The notes beneath the pieces are model-generated. The model was not told where the DNA came from. It did not search any database and saw nothing but the letters and a program-made list of their open reading frames with translations. Positions 14,849 through 24,856 of a DNA stretch of 48,445 nt are shown here, piece after piece. Position numbers and translations under genes: made by a program. The stretch comes from Candidatus Zipacnadia bacterium (GTDB lineage: Bacteria; Armatimonadota; Zipacnadia; Zipacnadales; UBA5352), in the NCBI GenBank assembly GCA_029821635.1, contig JALGSW010000008.1:1-48445 (forward strand). Reading direction: 5' to 3'. Position 1 is the first letter of the stretch. Every line of letters starts with the position of its first letter.

Positions 14849-17800
14849 ATGCGCCCGACCGTATTGCTGATCGCCCTTGCCCTGTGCGCCGCCGCGTTCG
14901 CTCAGGACGCCAACATCGCCCCCACGGCCGAGATTGCCACCACGCCCGCGGCTACGGGAGAGCGCGTCGCGCTGATCTTCGACGGCCGCGTGGACACCGG
15001 CTTTGCCTTCGACGTGGGCACCGCCGGCGATGGCGCGGTCAGCTTCGACTTCGGCGCGCCGCGTGAGGTCGTCGGTATGCGCTTCTTCCAGCACAGCGAG
15101 GTTTACTACACGCAGCGGTACGTGATCGAGGGCGACGCCGCCGGTGACGGTGAGTTCGAACTGACGCTGGCCGAGGGTGCCGAGGCCCCGGTGGGCGCGT
15201 GGATCGAGCAGCGCTGGGAGCCGGTGACGCTACGCGTACTGCGCCTGCGCTCGGTGGAAGGCGTCTCCGGCGGCAAGCGCGCGCACCCGTGCCTTGCGGA
15301 GGTCGAGATCCTCGGGCCGATGCTGCCGGGCGACGCCACTCGTGCCGCCGAGCTGGGCAATCCGGTCAGCACGATCGCCGCTCCGCGACCGCTGCGGCGC
15401 AGCACTCCGCTGGTGGTGGGCGGCCGCCCGCCGGCGATCGTGTCCGGGACCGATGAGCCGACGCGCGCGGCCGCACAGGCGCTCGCGGCCGGGCTCGCCA
15501 CTGTGCTGGGCGCAGAGGTGCCGGTGGTCGATAGCCTCCAGCAGGCCGGCCTGGGAGAGGGCACGGTCTTCGCGGTCGGCACCTGCGTGAGCAACCCGCT
15601 GGTCGCGCGGCTCTACTACAACTGGTACGCGCTGGAGGACAACCTCAATCCGGGCCCCGGCGGCTACACCCTCCGCACGGTCACCGACCCCTACCCGTGG
15701 CGCGGCGGCGTGGACGTGATTGTGCTCGGCGGCAGCGACGAGGCGGGCCTGAGCGCGGGCGTGGAGCGCCTGCTGGCGCATGTGGCCGACGGCGAGCTGC
15801 CCTGGCTGCTTGAGGTCGAGAGCGCGGGAAAGCCGGACGCCGCGGCGGTTCGGGCGGCCACCGCGGGCGATCCCGCGCCCACATTCGCGGCCTTCCTCGA
15901 TGCGGTGCGTGAGTGGCAGCGCTGGGGCGACGAGGCCTATGCGCGGCGGGCCATGCGCGCGCTCGACCTCATGGTCGCGACCTACGAGCGCGACCCCGCG
16001 CGCGACATTCCCTGGAACGAGGAGACGAAGTCGGGGCCGATCTTCGCCGCGTGGGAGGCCTTCGAGCCCTGTCCGCTGATCGGCGACGAGGCGCGGCTTG
16101 GCTACACCCGCGCGCTGCTAAGCCTGCTCCACACCATCCCCCCGCACGTCTCCGGCTACGCGAATCTCGAGCGCAGCGAACTGGTCGCCTGGAATCACAC
16201 CACCTTCCCGCTGCTCGGGCTCTACTTTGGCGGCCGCTACTTCGGCCACTACCATCACATCACGGTCTGCGACGAGTACCTCGCCAAGGCCCACGCCTGC
16301 TTCGACGCCCAGGCGCGCTCGTGGAAGCCGCAGGAGGACGCCGACTCGTACATAGCCTGCACCATGGACCACGTGAACCGCTACTGCCTCGCCGAGGGTC
16401 GCGAGGACTGGGTGACCGGCGGCAACATGGCGCGCTACGCCGACTACATGATCGGCATCTGCGACAGCCGCGGCTGGGCGGGGGGCTTCGGCGACTCGCA
16501 CTACTCCTCGAATTCGGGCCTGCTCCAGCGCGTGCTTCCGTTGGCCTTCCTCGCCACCGGCGACCCCGGCTACCGCTGGGTGCTCGAGCACGTGGACCCG
16601 GCCTGGACCAACCCCTACCACGCCACGGAGCCCGCGCGCCCCGACCGCTTCGTGGGACTGAACACGTTCATGCTCGATCCACAGGTCTACGAGTACACGC
16701 AGACCTTCTCCTACTACAACGAGAGGCTGATACGCTCGGAGGTCGCGGCGGAGGACGCATGGGACAAGATCGCGATGCGCGAGAGCTGGGAGCCGGGCGC
16801 GCAGTACCTGCTGATGGACGGGTTTGGCCGCGGCAAGCACCTGCACTACGACACCGGCGCGATCACCGAGTACGTGGCCGACGGGGAGCGCTGGCTGGCC
16901 GATCATGACTACCTGGTGCGCAACAGCACCGAGCACTGCATGCTGTCGGTGCTGCGCGACGGCCGGGGCGACTCCCTGGTGCCGAGCATGGCCGGGCTGC
17001 GCAGCGCGGCCGACTTCGATGACTGGAGCGTGGTGCGCACGAACGTGCCGGGGTACAGTGGCCTCGACTGGGAGCGCACGGTCGTCTGGCGCAAGGGTCG
17101 CTACTTCGTGGCGCTCGATGGCGTCACCGCGCGCGAGCCGGGTCAGTATGATCTGGAGCTTACCTGGAAGACCGAGGACACCGGCGGCGAGCGCGTTGAG
17201 GGCGGGCGGGTCTTCATCTCCGACCGCAGTGCGATTGCCGCCCCGAGCAGTGAGGTCTTCACGGTCGATGACCCGGACGCGTCGGGCGGGCGGGCGGTGG
17301 AGCTGACCGGCCCGGCCTCGCGGCTGGTCGCCCGCGTGGAGCTGCCCGGCGGCGAGTACCGTCTGCAGGTGCGCGGCACCGGCGCCGATGGCAGCCACGA
17401 TTCGGTGTGGGTGCGCATCGATGGCGGCGCCCCGGTCGCCTTCGGCCTTGGCAAGGGCCGCTACGGCGGGCCGATCGGCGCCGGTCCGGCGCCGCAGGCC
17501 GCGCACGCGTTCACCGTGCCACCGGGCGATGTGCACCGGATGCTGGTCACGCTGCGCGAGCTGGCGCCGGGGCGCCTCGACCGCCTGAGCTTCTACCGTG
17601 ATGACGCGGAGGTCCTGACCATCGAGGCCGAGGACGCCGAGCCGCTGCGCCCCGGGGATCAGATCGCGGTTGAGACGCGTCGCTTCAGCCTCAAGTCAGC
17701 CGAGCCCGCTCGCTGCCGGGTCACCACGCACGAGAGCCCGGGCATCGCCATCCCCCTGTGCGTGCTGCACCAGCGCCAGGCGGTGGAGCTTGCGACCGGC

Positions 17801-19303
17801 GATGAGGCGCGCTTCGCCTCGATCTTCTTCAGCGAGAGCCGCGACCGCCGCGGGCAGTACGACCTCGGGCGCACGGGCACGGCGCGCTACCTCGTGAGCG
17901 GCGACGACCGCGCGTTGATCGCCCTCGACGAGTTGCGCGCCGGCGGCGTTGACTGCCGGGCACAGGTGATCGTGGTCGAGCCCGGGCGCATCCTGCTCGC
18001 AGGCGGGACGCAGCTTGCGATCGGCGACACGCGCTGGGCCTCCGATACGCCCGCGAACGTGGAGCTCGATCTCGCCGACGGGCGCCTGAGCGTGGACGGC
18101 GCCGCCGCGCAGTCGCTGGCCGTCAACGATGCCAATCGGGCCGCGGTGGCGCGCCTGCTGCAGGCGGAGCCCGAGCGTGCGGCCGCCGAGGCGGAGGGCG
18201 AAGCCGCCGCGCCGACCGAGCCGCGCTGGCGGATGCAGTTCCCGGAGTCGGGCGACGTGCGCCGGCTGCAGAGCGCGGACCTGGACGGCGACGGCACGCC
18301 CGAGCTGCTGGTCGCGCAGGGCCGCTGGTGCCACTGCCTGGACCTCGATGGCACGCTGCGCTGGAGCTACGCCGCGGGCAACAAGGTGCTGGACCTCGCT
18401 GATGTGCAGGCACGCGAGACCCCCGGGCGCGAGGTAGCGCTGGCCTCGGCGGACACCAAGCTGCACGTGCTGAGCGCCACCGGTGAGCTGCTCGACACCC
18501 ACCAGCCGATAGCCCCGCCGCACAGCCAGACCTTCGGCGAACGCCCGTGGGTCCTCTGGGTGGTCGAGGGCGCGGACCTCGACGGCGACGGCCTCGATGA
18601 GTTGCTCACGTCCATGGACAACTACGAGTTCGTGGCCCTCGATCAGGACTGGACGCGGCTGTGGACGTACACGCAGGTCGCGCACGGCGCGCTGGACATC
18701 GAGTTCGCCGACCGGGACGGTGATGGCACCGACGAGATCTTCGTTTCCGACCGCTACGGCTTCGTGCACGGCATCACGCGGGAGGGCAGGCGCGCCTTCA
18801 TCGGCTACTCCTCGATCGGCGACGTGCAGTTCGACACCGCGCGCCTGACCGCCGACGGACTGAGCGTGATCTACGGCTCGTCCGCCGGCGACCTGCTCGC
18901 GCGCGGACCCGACGGGGGGATCGCCTGGCGCTTCGACAACTTCGGCTACGCGGTCAGGCGCATCCGCGCGGCGGACATTGCCGGCGACGCCACGCCTGAG
19001 GTGCTGGTGGCCTCGGATACCGGCTATCTCTACGCGCTGGACGGGGGCGGCTCGGAGCTGTGGCGCGACCGCCTCGGCTTCGCGGTGAATGACGTGGCCA
19101 TCGTGGACATCGACGGGGACGGGCGGGTGGAGGTGCTGGCCGCGAGCGAGGACGGTGTGGTGCGCGCCTACGCCGGGGACGGGACGATGCGCCGGCCGGA
19201 CATCCTCGCGGGCGGGGCGGCGCGGTTGCTGTGCGTCCCCACGCCCGGAGCCGATGGGCCGGTGGTGGTGGCAACCGCCACGGGTGAGATCGCTGCGTAC
19301 TGA
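14849..19303 (+). CDS. Exported giant: discoidin-like domain, heparinase II/III-like toroid and FG-GAP propeller
   Basis: 1484 residues. The frame opens earlier, but ATG at 14849 has AAGGAG at 14833-14838 and starts a signal peptide (PTVLLIALALCAAAFAQ). Residues about 22-165 are a discoidin-like (F5/8 type C) domain (DGRVDTGFAFDVG to AEVEILGP). Residues about 180-325 are an alpha/beta domain like those preceding glucuronidase or GH20 barrels. Residues about 335-640 are an alpha/alpha toroid rich in Trp, Tyr and His. Residues about 645-800 are a beta-sandwich with H664-x-H666-x-D668 in GKHLHYDTG, matching the H-x-H-x-D motif of heparinase II/III lyases. Residues about 805-930 look like a CBM6/35 domain. 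Residues about 1139-1484 form a propeller with DxDGDG-type calcium loops (ADLDGDGTPE, ADLDGDGLDE, ADRDGDGTDE, VDIDGDGRVE). Polysaccharide lyase activity is plausible but unproven. A paralogue lies at 38763. Confidence 0.72.
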   Translation: MRPTVLLIALALCAAAFAQDANIAPTAEIATTPAATGERVALIFDGRVDTGFAFDVGTAGDGAVSFDFGAPREVVGMRFFQHSEVYYTQRYVIEGDAAGDGEFELTLAEGAEAPVGAWIEQRWEPVTLRVLRLRSVEGVSGGKRAHPCLAEVEILGPMLPGDATRAAELGNPVSTIAAPRPLRRSTPLVVGGRPPAIVSGTDEPTRAAAQALAAGLATVLGAEVPVVDSLQQAGLGEGTVFAVGTCVSNPLVARLYYNWYALEDNLNPGPGGYTLRTVTDPYPWRGGVDVIVLGGSDEAGLSAGVERLLAHVADGELPWLLEVESAGKPDAAAVRAATAGDPAPTFAAFLDAVREWQRWGDEAYARRAMRALDLMVATYERDPARDIPWNEETKSGPIFAAWEAFEPCPLIGDEARLGYTRALLSLLHTIPPHVSGYANLERSELVAWNHTTFPLLGLYFGGRYFGHYHHITVCDEYLAKAHACFDAQARSWKPQEDADSYIACTMDHVNRYCLAEGREDWVTGGNMARYADYMIGICDSRGWAGGFGDSHYSSNSGLLQRVLPLAFLATGDPGYRWVLEHVDPAWTNPYHATEPARPDRFVGLNTFMLDPQVYEYTQTFSYYNERLIRSEVAAEDAWDKIAMRESWEPGAQYLLMDGFGRGKHLHYDTGAITEYVADGERWLADHDYLVRNSTEHCMLSVLRDGRGDSLVPSMAGLRSAADFDDWSVVRTNVPGYSGLDWERTVVWRKGRYFVALDGVTAREPGQYDLELTWKTEDTGGERVEGGRVFISDRSAIAAPSSEVFTVDDPDASGGRAVELTGPASRLVARVELPGGEYRLQVRGTGADGSHDSVWVRIDGGAPVAFGLGKGRYGGPIGAGPAPQAAHAFTVPPGDVHRMLVTLRELAPGRLDRLSFYRDDAEVLTIEAEDAEPLRPGDQIAVETRRFSLKSAEPARCRVTTHESPGIAIPLCVLHQRQAVELATGDEARFASIFFSESRDRRGQYDLGRTGTARYLVSGDDRALIALDELRAGGVDCRAQVIVVEPGRILLAGGTQLAIGDTRWASDTPANVELDLADGRLSVDGAAAQSLAVNDANRAAVARLLQAEPERAAAEAEGEAAAPTEPRWRMQFPESGDVRRLQSADLDGDGTPELLVAQGRWCHCLDLDGTLRWSYAAGNKVLDLADVQARETPGREVALASADTKLHVLSATGELLDTHQPIAPPHSQTFGERPWVLWVVEGADLDGDGLDELLTSMDNYEFVALDQDWTRLWTYTQVAHGALDIEFADRDGDGTDEIFVSDRYGFVHGITREGRRAFIGYSSIGDVQFDTARLTADGLSVIYGSSAGDLLARGPDGGIAWRFDNFGYAVRRIRAADIAGDATPEVLVASDTGYLYALDGGGSELWRDRLGFAVNDVAIVDIDGDGRVEVLAASEDGVVRAYAGDGTMRRPDILAGGAARLLCVPTPGADGPVVVATATGEIAAY

Positions 19304-19342
19304 GGCCGCTGGTTCGACGGGACGACAAGGGAGATCAACCGC

Positions 19343-22300
19343 ATGAGGATGCCTGGCATCATCGCAGTGGTCATGGCTGCCCTGCTGAGCACCATGCCCG
19401 TGCTCGCCGATGTGACGACAGCTCCGGACGCGAACACGCTCTGGATCGAGGACTTCGACCCCTTCGAGAGCGCCGCGGATTCGCGCGCCGGGTGGTTCGC
19501 CTTCGAGCCCGAGGAGATCAGCGCCGAGCAGGTCGATGACCGCGTCCGGTTCCGTGAGGTGTCACCTTACGCGGGCGGCTCGATCCAGAGGATACTGCCG
19601 CTGGGCGCCCCTGAGTACCGCTACCTGCAGGTCCGCGTGGCGCGCGTGGAGACGCCGGAGCACTACTTCAAGGCGTGGCTCCGGCTCCCCGCTGAGGGGA
19701 ACCCGCAGCTCGGGCGGATGGGCCCGGGCGTCAACACAGTGGACCTCAGCCGCTTCCCGTTCTTCGACACGCTTGATGAGATCCCGCTCGACCTCGCCGT
19801 CATCGGCCCGTCCGGGCGCACGCCCAGCGGGGCCGTAGACGTGGACTTCGTGCGGCTGGTGAAGGCGCCCCTCGGGGGGCTCACCGTGGAGCTCGAGGAG
19901 GCCGGGGAGGCGAACGATGTCGCCGAGATCGGTGACACGCTCGTGTTCAGCTACACGGCCGACCAGCCCACTGAGGGCCCGATCGCGGTCACCTGCCGGG
20001 TTGCGGCGGACGAGAGCGTGGTTCGCCTGACCGATCGGGACGAGGTGCTGCTGACGGACGACGGGCAGGGCGGTGACCGGGCCGCGGCGGACGGCGTCTT
20101 CACGGGGCACGCCACCATCACTCCCGAGGCAACAGAGCTCTCGGTGCGACCGGGCGGCGTGGTAGCCAGTGCCGAGGTCGGTGGCGAGGCCCGCAACGCC
20201 TGCGCGCTCTTCGGCGTGGGCATTCTTCCGGCGCCGTGGCGGGCTCAGCAGGCGGCTGGCAGGATCACCGTCGGCGAGGAGCTGTTCCGCGAGGACTTCT
20301 CAGCCTCGGACGCGCTCACCTGGCGGGCGTGGAGCGATGGATGGTCGGTCAATCGACCTGACGACGAGGCGGGTGCCTCCGCGGGGCTGGGCAACCGCAC
20401 CTATGACGCGCCGCTGACCGAGGGGCACTGGATCGCGCCGCCGACCGAGCCGATCGCCGACGCGGCCCTCAGCGCCGGAGTGCGGCCGCAGGGCGGCGCC
20501 GGGCCGATCATGCTGGCGCTGCGCTTCAGCGATCCCGGCAATCACTACCGCCTGCGCATCGAAAGCGGCACGCAGGTGACAATCGACCGCGTCCGCGCCG
20601 GCTGGCAGGAGGTGCTCGCGCAGACCACGCTCCCCGAAAGCATTCGCAAAGCGGCCGATCAGCCCGCAACGGTCGCGACCTTCACCGCCGTGGGCGCGAC
20701 CCTCATCGCGAGCATCGACGGCCGCCCGGTCCTGCACGCGTATGACAACACGTTCACGACGGGCCGCGCGGCGCTCGGCCTGAACCGACTCAACGGGCAG
20801 TTCGATCACGTGGCACTGCACTCCGCCTCGGCTCAGGGCGCGCCGGATGACTTCGCGTGGGAGGGCCTGCACGTGCGGATCGGCCTGCGCGAACGCGACC
20901 GCTCCTTCGACAGGGACGCCGGGAGCGTGAGGTTGCCCGTCACCATCGAGAACGCTACCGCGGGAGCCGTGGGGCCGCTGGATCTCGCGGCGACGCTCAT
21001 CCGGCGGAGCATCTACACCGACCCCGTCGCCGAGCTACGCGTACCGGAGATCGCGGCCGGGGAGGCGACGGACGTCAGGCTCCCGCTCGCCGCGCAGAGC
21101 TTCCGCGCGGGCGACTACGTGCTCGTGATGCGGCTCCGCGCGGAGGGCGAGACGGTCGCGACCGACGCGGTCCCGATCGTGATCGGCGCGCCGGTTCCGG
21201 CGGAGCGCATGGACGTCATGTGGTGGGGCAGCGCCAACATTGCCGAGCAGGTCCGCGACGTGGCCAACGCGGGTATCACCGTCATCCACGAGGGCGCTCA
21301 GCGCAGGCCGCAGCTCCTCGCCCTCGGCTACCGGCTGGGGCTGACCTACTACTCCTACCCGCCCAGCATCAGGGGGAAGGCGCCGGCGACGCTGTCGGAA
21401 GGCTTCGAGAACCCGCGCGCTTCTTCCCGCGCACTGCGGCTCGACGAACTCGACCCCGACGTGCGCGAGTGGGCGCTGGAGACAGCCCGCAAGCATGCGC
21501 GCTCGTGGCGCAGCAACCCTCGAATGCGCTACGTGCTGCTCAATACCGAATACGAGGGCCACTCCTACCCCAACCTTTCCGACGCGGCCGAGGGGCGCTA
21601 CCGCGAGCTGCTGGGCTTCCCGCGGCCGGAGCAAGCAGTCGGGCCCTACATGCCCGCCTCGACCAGCCTGAAGCTGTTCCCCGACCGGATCATCCCCGAC
21701 GATTCTGAGCTCTACCGCTGGTACCGCTTCTTCTACACGGAGGGCGGCGGGGCGCTCAACGGCCTCACGAGCGAACAGTCGCGGGAGATCAACCGGATCG
21801 CGCCGCGGATGACCACTCTCCATGATCCGGTGCTGCGCGCACCGCAGTTCCACGGCCGCTGGGACGGCATGGAACTGCTCAACCACTGGACGTACGTGGA
21901 GCGCAACCCGCTGGACGTCGCGGCCTTTGCCGACGAGCTGGCCTGCCTCGGACGGCGCAGTGGCTGGCAGCAGCAGATATCGCAGATGATCCAGGTCATC
22001 GCCTATGCGGACCGCGCGATGCCCGGCCGCGGGCCGGACGCTCCGGACTACCTGCGCGACGCGCCCTTCGTTGCGATCCCTCCGGACATCATCACCGAAG
22101 CGGTCTGGCTCGCGACCAGTCGCCCGATCGACATGATCGCGTTCCACGGACTGCAGACCGCTATCGAGACGCAGGAGAGCGATGGCTACCGCTACACGAA
22201 CCCGAACACGCTGACCGCGCTCGGCCGGGTGACGGAGGCGCTGATCGAGCCCTACGGGCCGGCGCTGCGGCGCATCAAGGAGCGCCCCGGTCCGCGCGTG

Positions 22301-24028
22301 GCCCTGCTGCTCTCCGGAGCGAACACGGTCTTCGGCAGCATCATGGAGGGTGGCGGCACGCGATCGCTGCACAACCCGCTCACCGCGGCGCGGTTCGGGG
22401 TGGACGTCCTCTATGATGAGGACGTGAAGGACGGGGCGCTGGAGGGCTACTCGGTGGTGGCGATTCCCCAGTGTCGCTTCCTGCTTAGCAGCGTCAGAGA
22501 GCGCATCGATGCCTTCCAGCGCGCGGGCGGCACGGTCCTGCTCGACAGTGACGCCATGATCGACATCCCGAACGCGATCACACTCGAGGACGTGAGCTCC
22601 GGCGATGCCGCCGCCACGCAGCTTGAGCTGGTCCCGGGCGAGGTGCTGGAGCTTGCGGTCTCGCCTCGGGCCCGTCTGGATGCCGACCTGCGGCTGGCCG
22701 CGGCCGCGCTGCGCGAGCAGCTCCTCCCGCGCCTCGGTGAGCGGCTGCTGGTGGACTCGCCGCACCCCTACGTGGTCCTCGACACGCGCCGCTCGGGGGA
22801 GCTTGACTACATCTTCGCGATCAACGATCGCAGGGAAGCGGGGCCGTATCTGGGGCAGTTCGGCGCGGTGCTCGAACGCGGCTTGACGATCGAGCCGACG
22901 CTTGAGCTGCGCGAGACGCCCGGCGCGCTCTACGACGCGCTGGCGCGCCGCCAGATGAGCGTTACCGCCGATCAGGAGGGTGCCGGCTGCACGACGCAGG
23001 TGCAGCTCGAGCCGGGCTGGGGCAAGCTGCTCGTAGCTGCCCCCGAGCCGCTGGGGCGGCCTGAGGTGTCGATCCCAGACAGCGGGGGCGCGTCCGGCGC
23101 GGTTGAGGTGCGAGTGCAGGCGCGCTACGCATCCGGCCGGAAGGTCTCGGGCGTCGTTCCGCTGCGCTTCGATGTGTTCTCGCCCGATGCCGCGCTGAAT
23201 GACTACTCGCGCTTCACCGCGACAGACGCCGACGGTTCGTGGGCCACGAACTTCCCCATCGCGGACAACGAGCCCGCCGGCACGTGGACCGTCCGCGTCA
23301 CTGAACTCATCGGCGGCAGCACGAGTGTCGCGAGCTTCGACGTGGAGGCCGCGCCTCCGGGGGAACGCGTCACGGCGGTGGCGCCGGGGCTGGGGACGAT
23401 CGCGCTGTGGCGCTTCGACGCGGACGCGGAGACCGAGGAGGCGCTGGGCGGGAAGTACACGATGACGCTCCGGGGACGCTCTCGCTTCGTCGGGGATGGG
23501 AAGTCAGGCGGCTGCCTGGAATGCTTCGCGGCAGATGGCGACGGAGCCGAGGGCGTGGAGATCGCCTCCCGCCCGGGCCTCGCCCCAGCCGGGCGGTTCT
23601 CCGCCGAGCTGTGGCTGAAGCCCAAGCCGGAGCTGGCCGGAGCGGACATCACCGCGCTGCTCGACTGTAACTACTACTTCAACACACGCGACATTCCGAA
23701 GGCGAACACCGGCTTCGCGTTCCTGCTCAGGAGCGATCCGGAGGGTGTGCGGCCGACGGTGATCCTCGGCTTCGGCGACAGGACCGTCACGTACAAGGCC
23801 CGCCCGTTGACGCTCGAACCCGGCGCGTGGCATCGCCTCGGCTTCGCCTACGACGGCGCGGGCGGCGTGCGGATCTTCCTCGACGGACGAGACGTCGGCG
23901 GAGGGACGACCGAGAACGTCGGCGCGATCGCACCTTCCCAACACCGGCTGATCATCGGCGGACGTGTCGGGAGCACTCATCCCGGATGCGCGGGCTACAT
24001 CGACGAGGTCAGGCTCGCGGGCGAGTAG
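19343..24028 (+). CDS. Exported giant glycosidase-like protein with DUF1080-like, Ig-like and LamG modules
   Basis: 1561 residues from ATG 19343, with AAGGGAG at 19327-19333, 39 nt after the toroid-propeller gene, so co-transcription is likely. Signal peptide about 1-22. Residues 25-180 form a beta-sandwich; 190-290 an Ig-like unit; about 312-500 a DUF1080/concanavalin-like unit (EELFREDFSASDALTW; GRAALGLNRLNG). Residues 625-1010 look like a TIM-barrel glycosidase (DVMWWGSANIAEQVRDVANA opens it). Residues about 1010-1085 resemble the GATase-like trimerisation domain of GH42 enzymes (VVAIPQCRFLLSS; AFQRAGGTVLLDSDA). Residues about 1240-1340 are an Ig/macroglobulin-like unit shared with the protein at 26993 (WTVRVTELIGG against WRVRATELFSG). 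Residues about 1345-1561 are LamG (GTIALWRFDAD; AWHRLGFAYDG). The catalytic residues are not clear to me. Confidence 0.65.
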   Translation: MRMPGIIAVVMAALLSTMPVLADVTTAPDANTLWIEDFDPFESAADSRAGWFAFEPEEISAEQVDDRVRFREVSPYAGGSIQRILPLGAPEYRYLQVRVARVETPEHYFKAWLRLPAEGNPQLGRMGPGVNTVDLSRFPFFDTLDEIPLDLAVIGPSGRTPSGAVDVDFVRLVKAPLGGLTVELEEAGEANDVAEIGDTLVFSYTADQPTEGPIAVTCRVAADESVVRLTDRDEVLLTDDGQGGDRAAADGVFTGHATITPEATELSVRPGGVVASAEVGGEARNACALFGVGILPAPWRAQQAAGRITVGEELFREDFSASDALTWRAWSDGWSVNRPDDEAGASAGLGNRTYDAPLTEGHWIAPPTEPIADAALSAGVRPQGGAGPIMLALRFSDPGNHYRLRIESGTQVTIDRVRAGWQEVLAQTTLPESIRKAADQPATVATFTAVGATLIASIDGRPVLHAYDNTFTTGRAALGLNRLNGQFDHVALHSASAQGAPDDFAWEGLHVRIGLRERDRSFDRDAGSVRLPVTIENATAGAVGPLDLAATLIRRSIYTDPVAELRVPEIAAGEATDVRLPLAAQSFRAGDYVLVMRLRAEGETVATDAVPIVIGAPVPAERMDVMWWGSANIAEQVRDVANAGITVIHEGAQRRPQLLALGYRLGLTYYSYPPSIRGKAPATLSEGFENPRASSRALRLDELDPDVREWALETARKHARSWRSNPRMRYVLLNTEYEGHSYPNLSDAAEGRYRELLGFPRPEQAVGPYMPASTSLKLFPDRIIPDDSELYRWYRFFYTEGGGALNGLTSEQSREINRIAPRMTTLHDPVLRAPQFHGRWDGMELLNHWTYVERNPLDVAAFADELACLGRRSGWQQQISQMIQVIAYADRAMPGRGPDAPDYLRDAPFVAIPPDIITEAVWLATSRPIDMIAFHGLQTAIETQESDGYRYTNPNTLTALGRVTEALIEPYGPALRRIKERPGPRVALLLSGANTVFGSIMEGGGTRSLHNPLTAARFGVDVLYDEDVKDGALEGYSVVAIPQCRFLLSSVRERIDAFQRAGGTVLLDSDAMIDIPNAITLEDVSSGDAAATQLELVPGEVLELAVSPRARLDADLRLAAAALREQLLPRLGERLLVDSPHPYVVLDTRRSGELDYIFAINDRREAGPYLGQFGAVLERGLTIEPTLELRETPGALYDALARRQMSVTADQEGAGCTTQVQLEPGWGKLLVAAPEPLGRPEVSIPDSGGASGAVEVRVQARYASGRKVSGVVPLRFDVFSPDAALNDYSRFTATDADGSWATNFPIADNEPAGTWTVRVTELIGGSTSVASFDVEAAPPGERVTAVAPGLGTIALWRFDADAETEEALGGKYTMTLRGRSRFVGDGKSGGCLECFAADGDGAEGVEIASRPGLAPAGRFSAELWLKPKPELAGADITALLDCNYYFNTRDIPKANTGFAFLLRSDPEGVRPTVILGFGDRTVTYKARPLTLEPGAWHRLGFAYDGAGGVRIFLDGRDVGGGTTENVGAIAPSQHRLIIGGRVGSTHPGCAGYIDEVRLAGE

Positions 24029-24034
24029 ACCCCC

Positions 24035-24061
24035 GCGGGAGGAGACAGCCGCCCCTCCCGC
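24035..24061. terminator. Hairpin between convergent genes, possible bidirectional terminator
   Basis: GCGGGAGG at 24035-24042 pairs exactly with CCTCCCGC at 24054-24061 over an 11-nt loop. It sits in the 49-nt gap between the plus-strand giant gene and the minus-strand DUF1080 gene. There is no clear T run on either side, so efficiency is doubtful. Confidence 0.4.
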
Positions 24062-24077
24062 TGCCTGCCCGTGGCGC

Positions 24078-24668
24078 CTACAGATGGACCGCCCAGACGT
24101 TGCGGAAAGACACCGGATTGCCGCCGTGGTCCTGCAGCATGAGCGAGCCGGGCGTGCCCTCGTCCACGTCGAGGGGGCCACCGGTCGGGCCGGGGATCTC
24201 CACGTTGTTGTGGATAATCATCCCGTTGTGAATGACGGTCACGCGCGCGTTCTCGACCTTGTTGCCGGCGTCATCGGTCCGCGGGGCGCGGAAGATGATG
24301 TCGAAGCTCTGCCAGCTCTCCCGCGCCTGCTCGACCGGCTGTAGCGGGGCGTGCACGTCGTAGATCGACCCGCACACCTTCTCGTCGGGCAGATCGGGGT
24401 AGTCGTGGGACAGCACCTGGATCTCGTAGCGCCCCTGCAGGTAGACGCCGGAGTTGCCCGGGCCCTCGGACGGGATGAAGAACTCCACGTGCACGTAGCA
24501 GTCCTCGAACAGCTCGTTGCTGATGATGTTGCCGGTGGCGTTGCAGCTCAGGATGCCATCCTCCATGACCCACGTAGCGGGCTCGTCGCCCTTCTTGTGC
24601 CATGCGCTCAGGTCGGTGCCGTCGAACAGCACCACTGCGTTCGCTGACGGGGCCTCGTAGATGTCCAT
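24078..24668 (-). CDS. DUF1080 (3-keto-disaccharide hydrolase family) protein, cytoplasmic
   Basis: 196 residues. The frame is open upstream, but ATG at 24668 has AGGAGA upstream and gives the normal family start (VVLFDGTDLSAWHKKGD). Further family landmarks are WVMEDGILSC, FEDCYVHVEFFIP, GNSGVYLQGRYEIQVLSHD, CGSIYDVHAP, and SLMLQDHGGNPVSFRNVWA at the end. The fold is a concanavalin-like jelly roll. Family members have been described as hydrolases of 3-keto-glycosides or as carbohydrate-binding proteins. There is no signal peptide, unlike many DUF1080 proteins, so an intracellular role is likely. It is divergent from the PHP gene, with 188 nt between starts. Confidence 0.88.
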   Translation of the reverse strand: MDIYEAPSANAVVLFDGTDLSAWHKKGDEPATWVMEDGILSCNATGNIISNELFEDCYVHVEFFIPSEGPGNSGVYLQGRYEIQVLSHDYPDLPDEKVCGSIYDVHAPLQPVEQARESWQSFDIIFRAPRTDDAGNKVENARVTVIHNGMIIHNNVEIPGPTGGPLDVDEGTPGSLMLQDHGGNPVSFRNVWAVHL

Positions 24669-24856
24669 GACAGCCGTCTCTCCTGTTCTTCCCAACGTTG
24701 CGCTGAGTGTTTGCCGCTGCGGGCAGGCGCAATCTTCGCCGCCGAGCGCGATTGCCCTGCTATCGCGGTCGCCATGCGGCTCTGCCGGAAGGAGGGCGAG
24801 GCCCCGCGGGCGAACACGCTCAGCGCCCTGCCACACGACTTCACTGGAGGCTCTCG

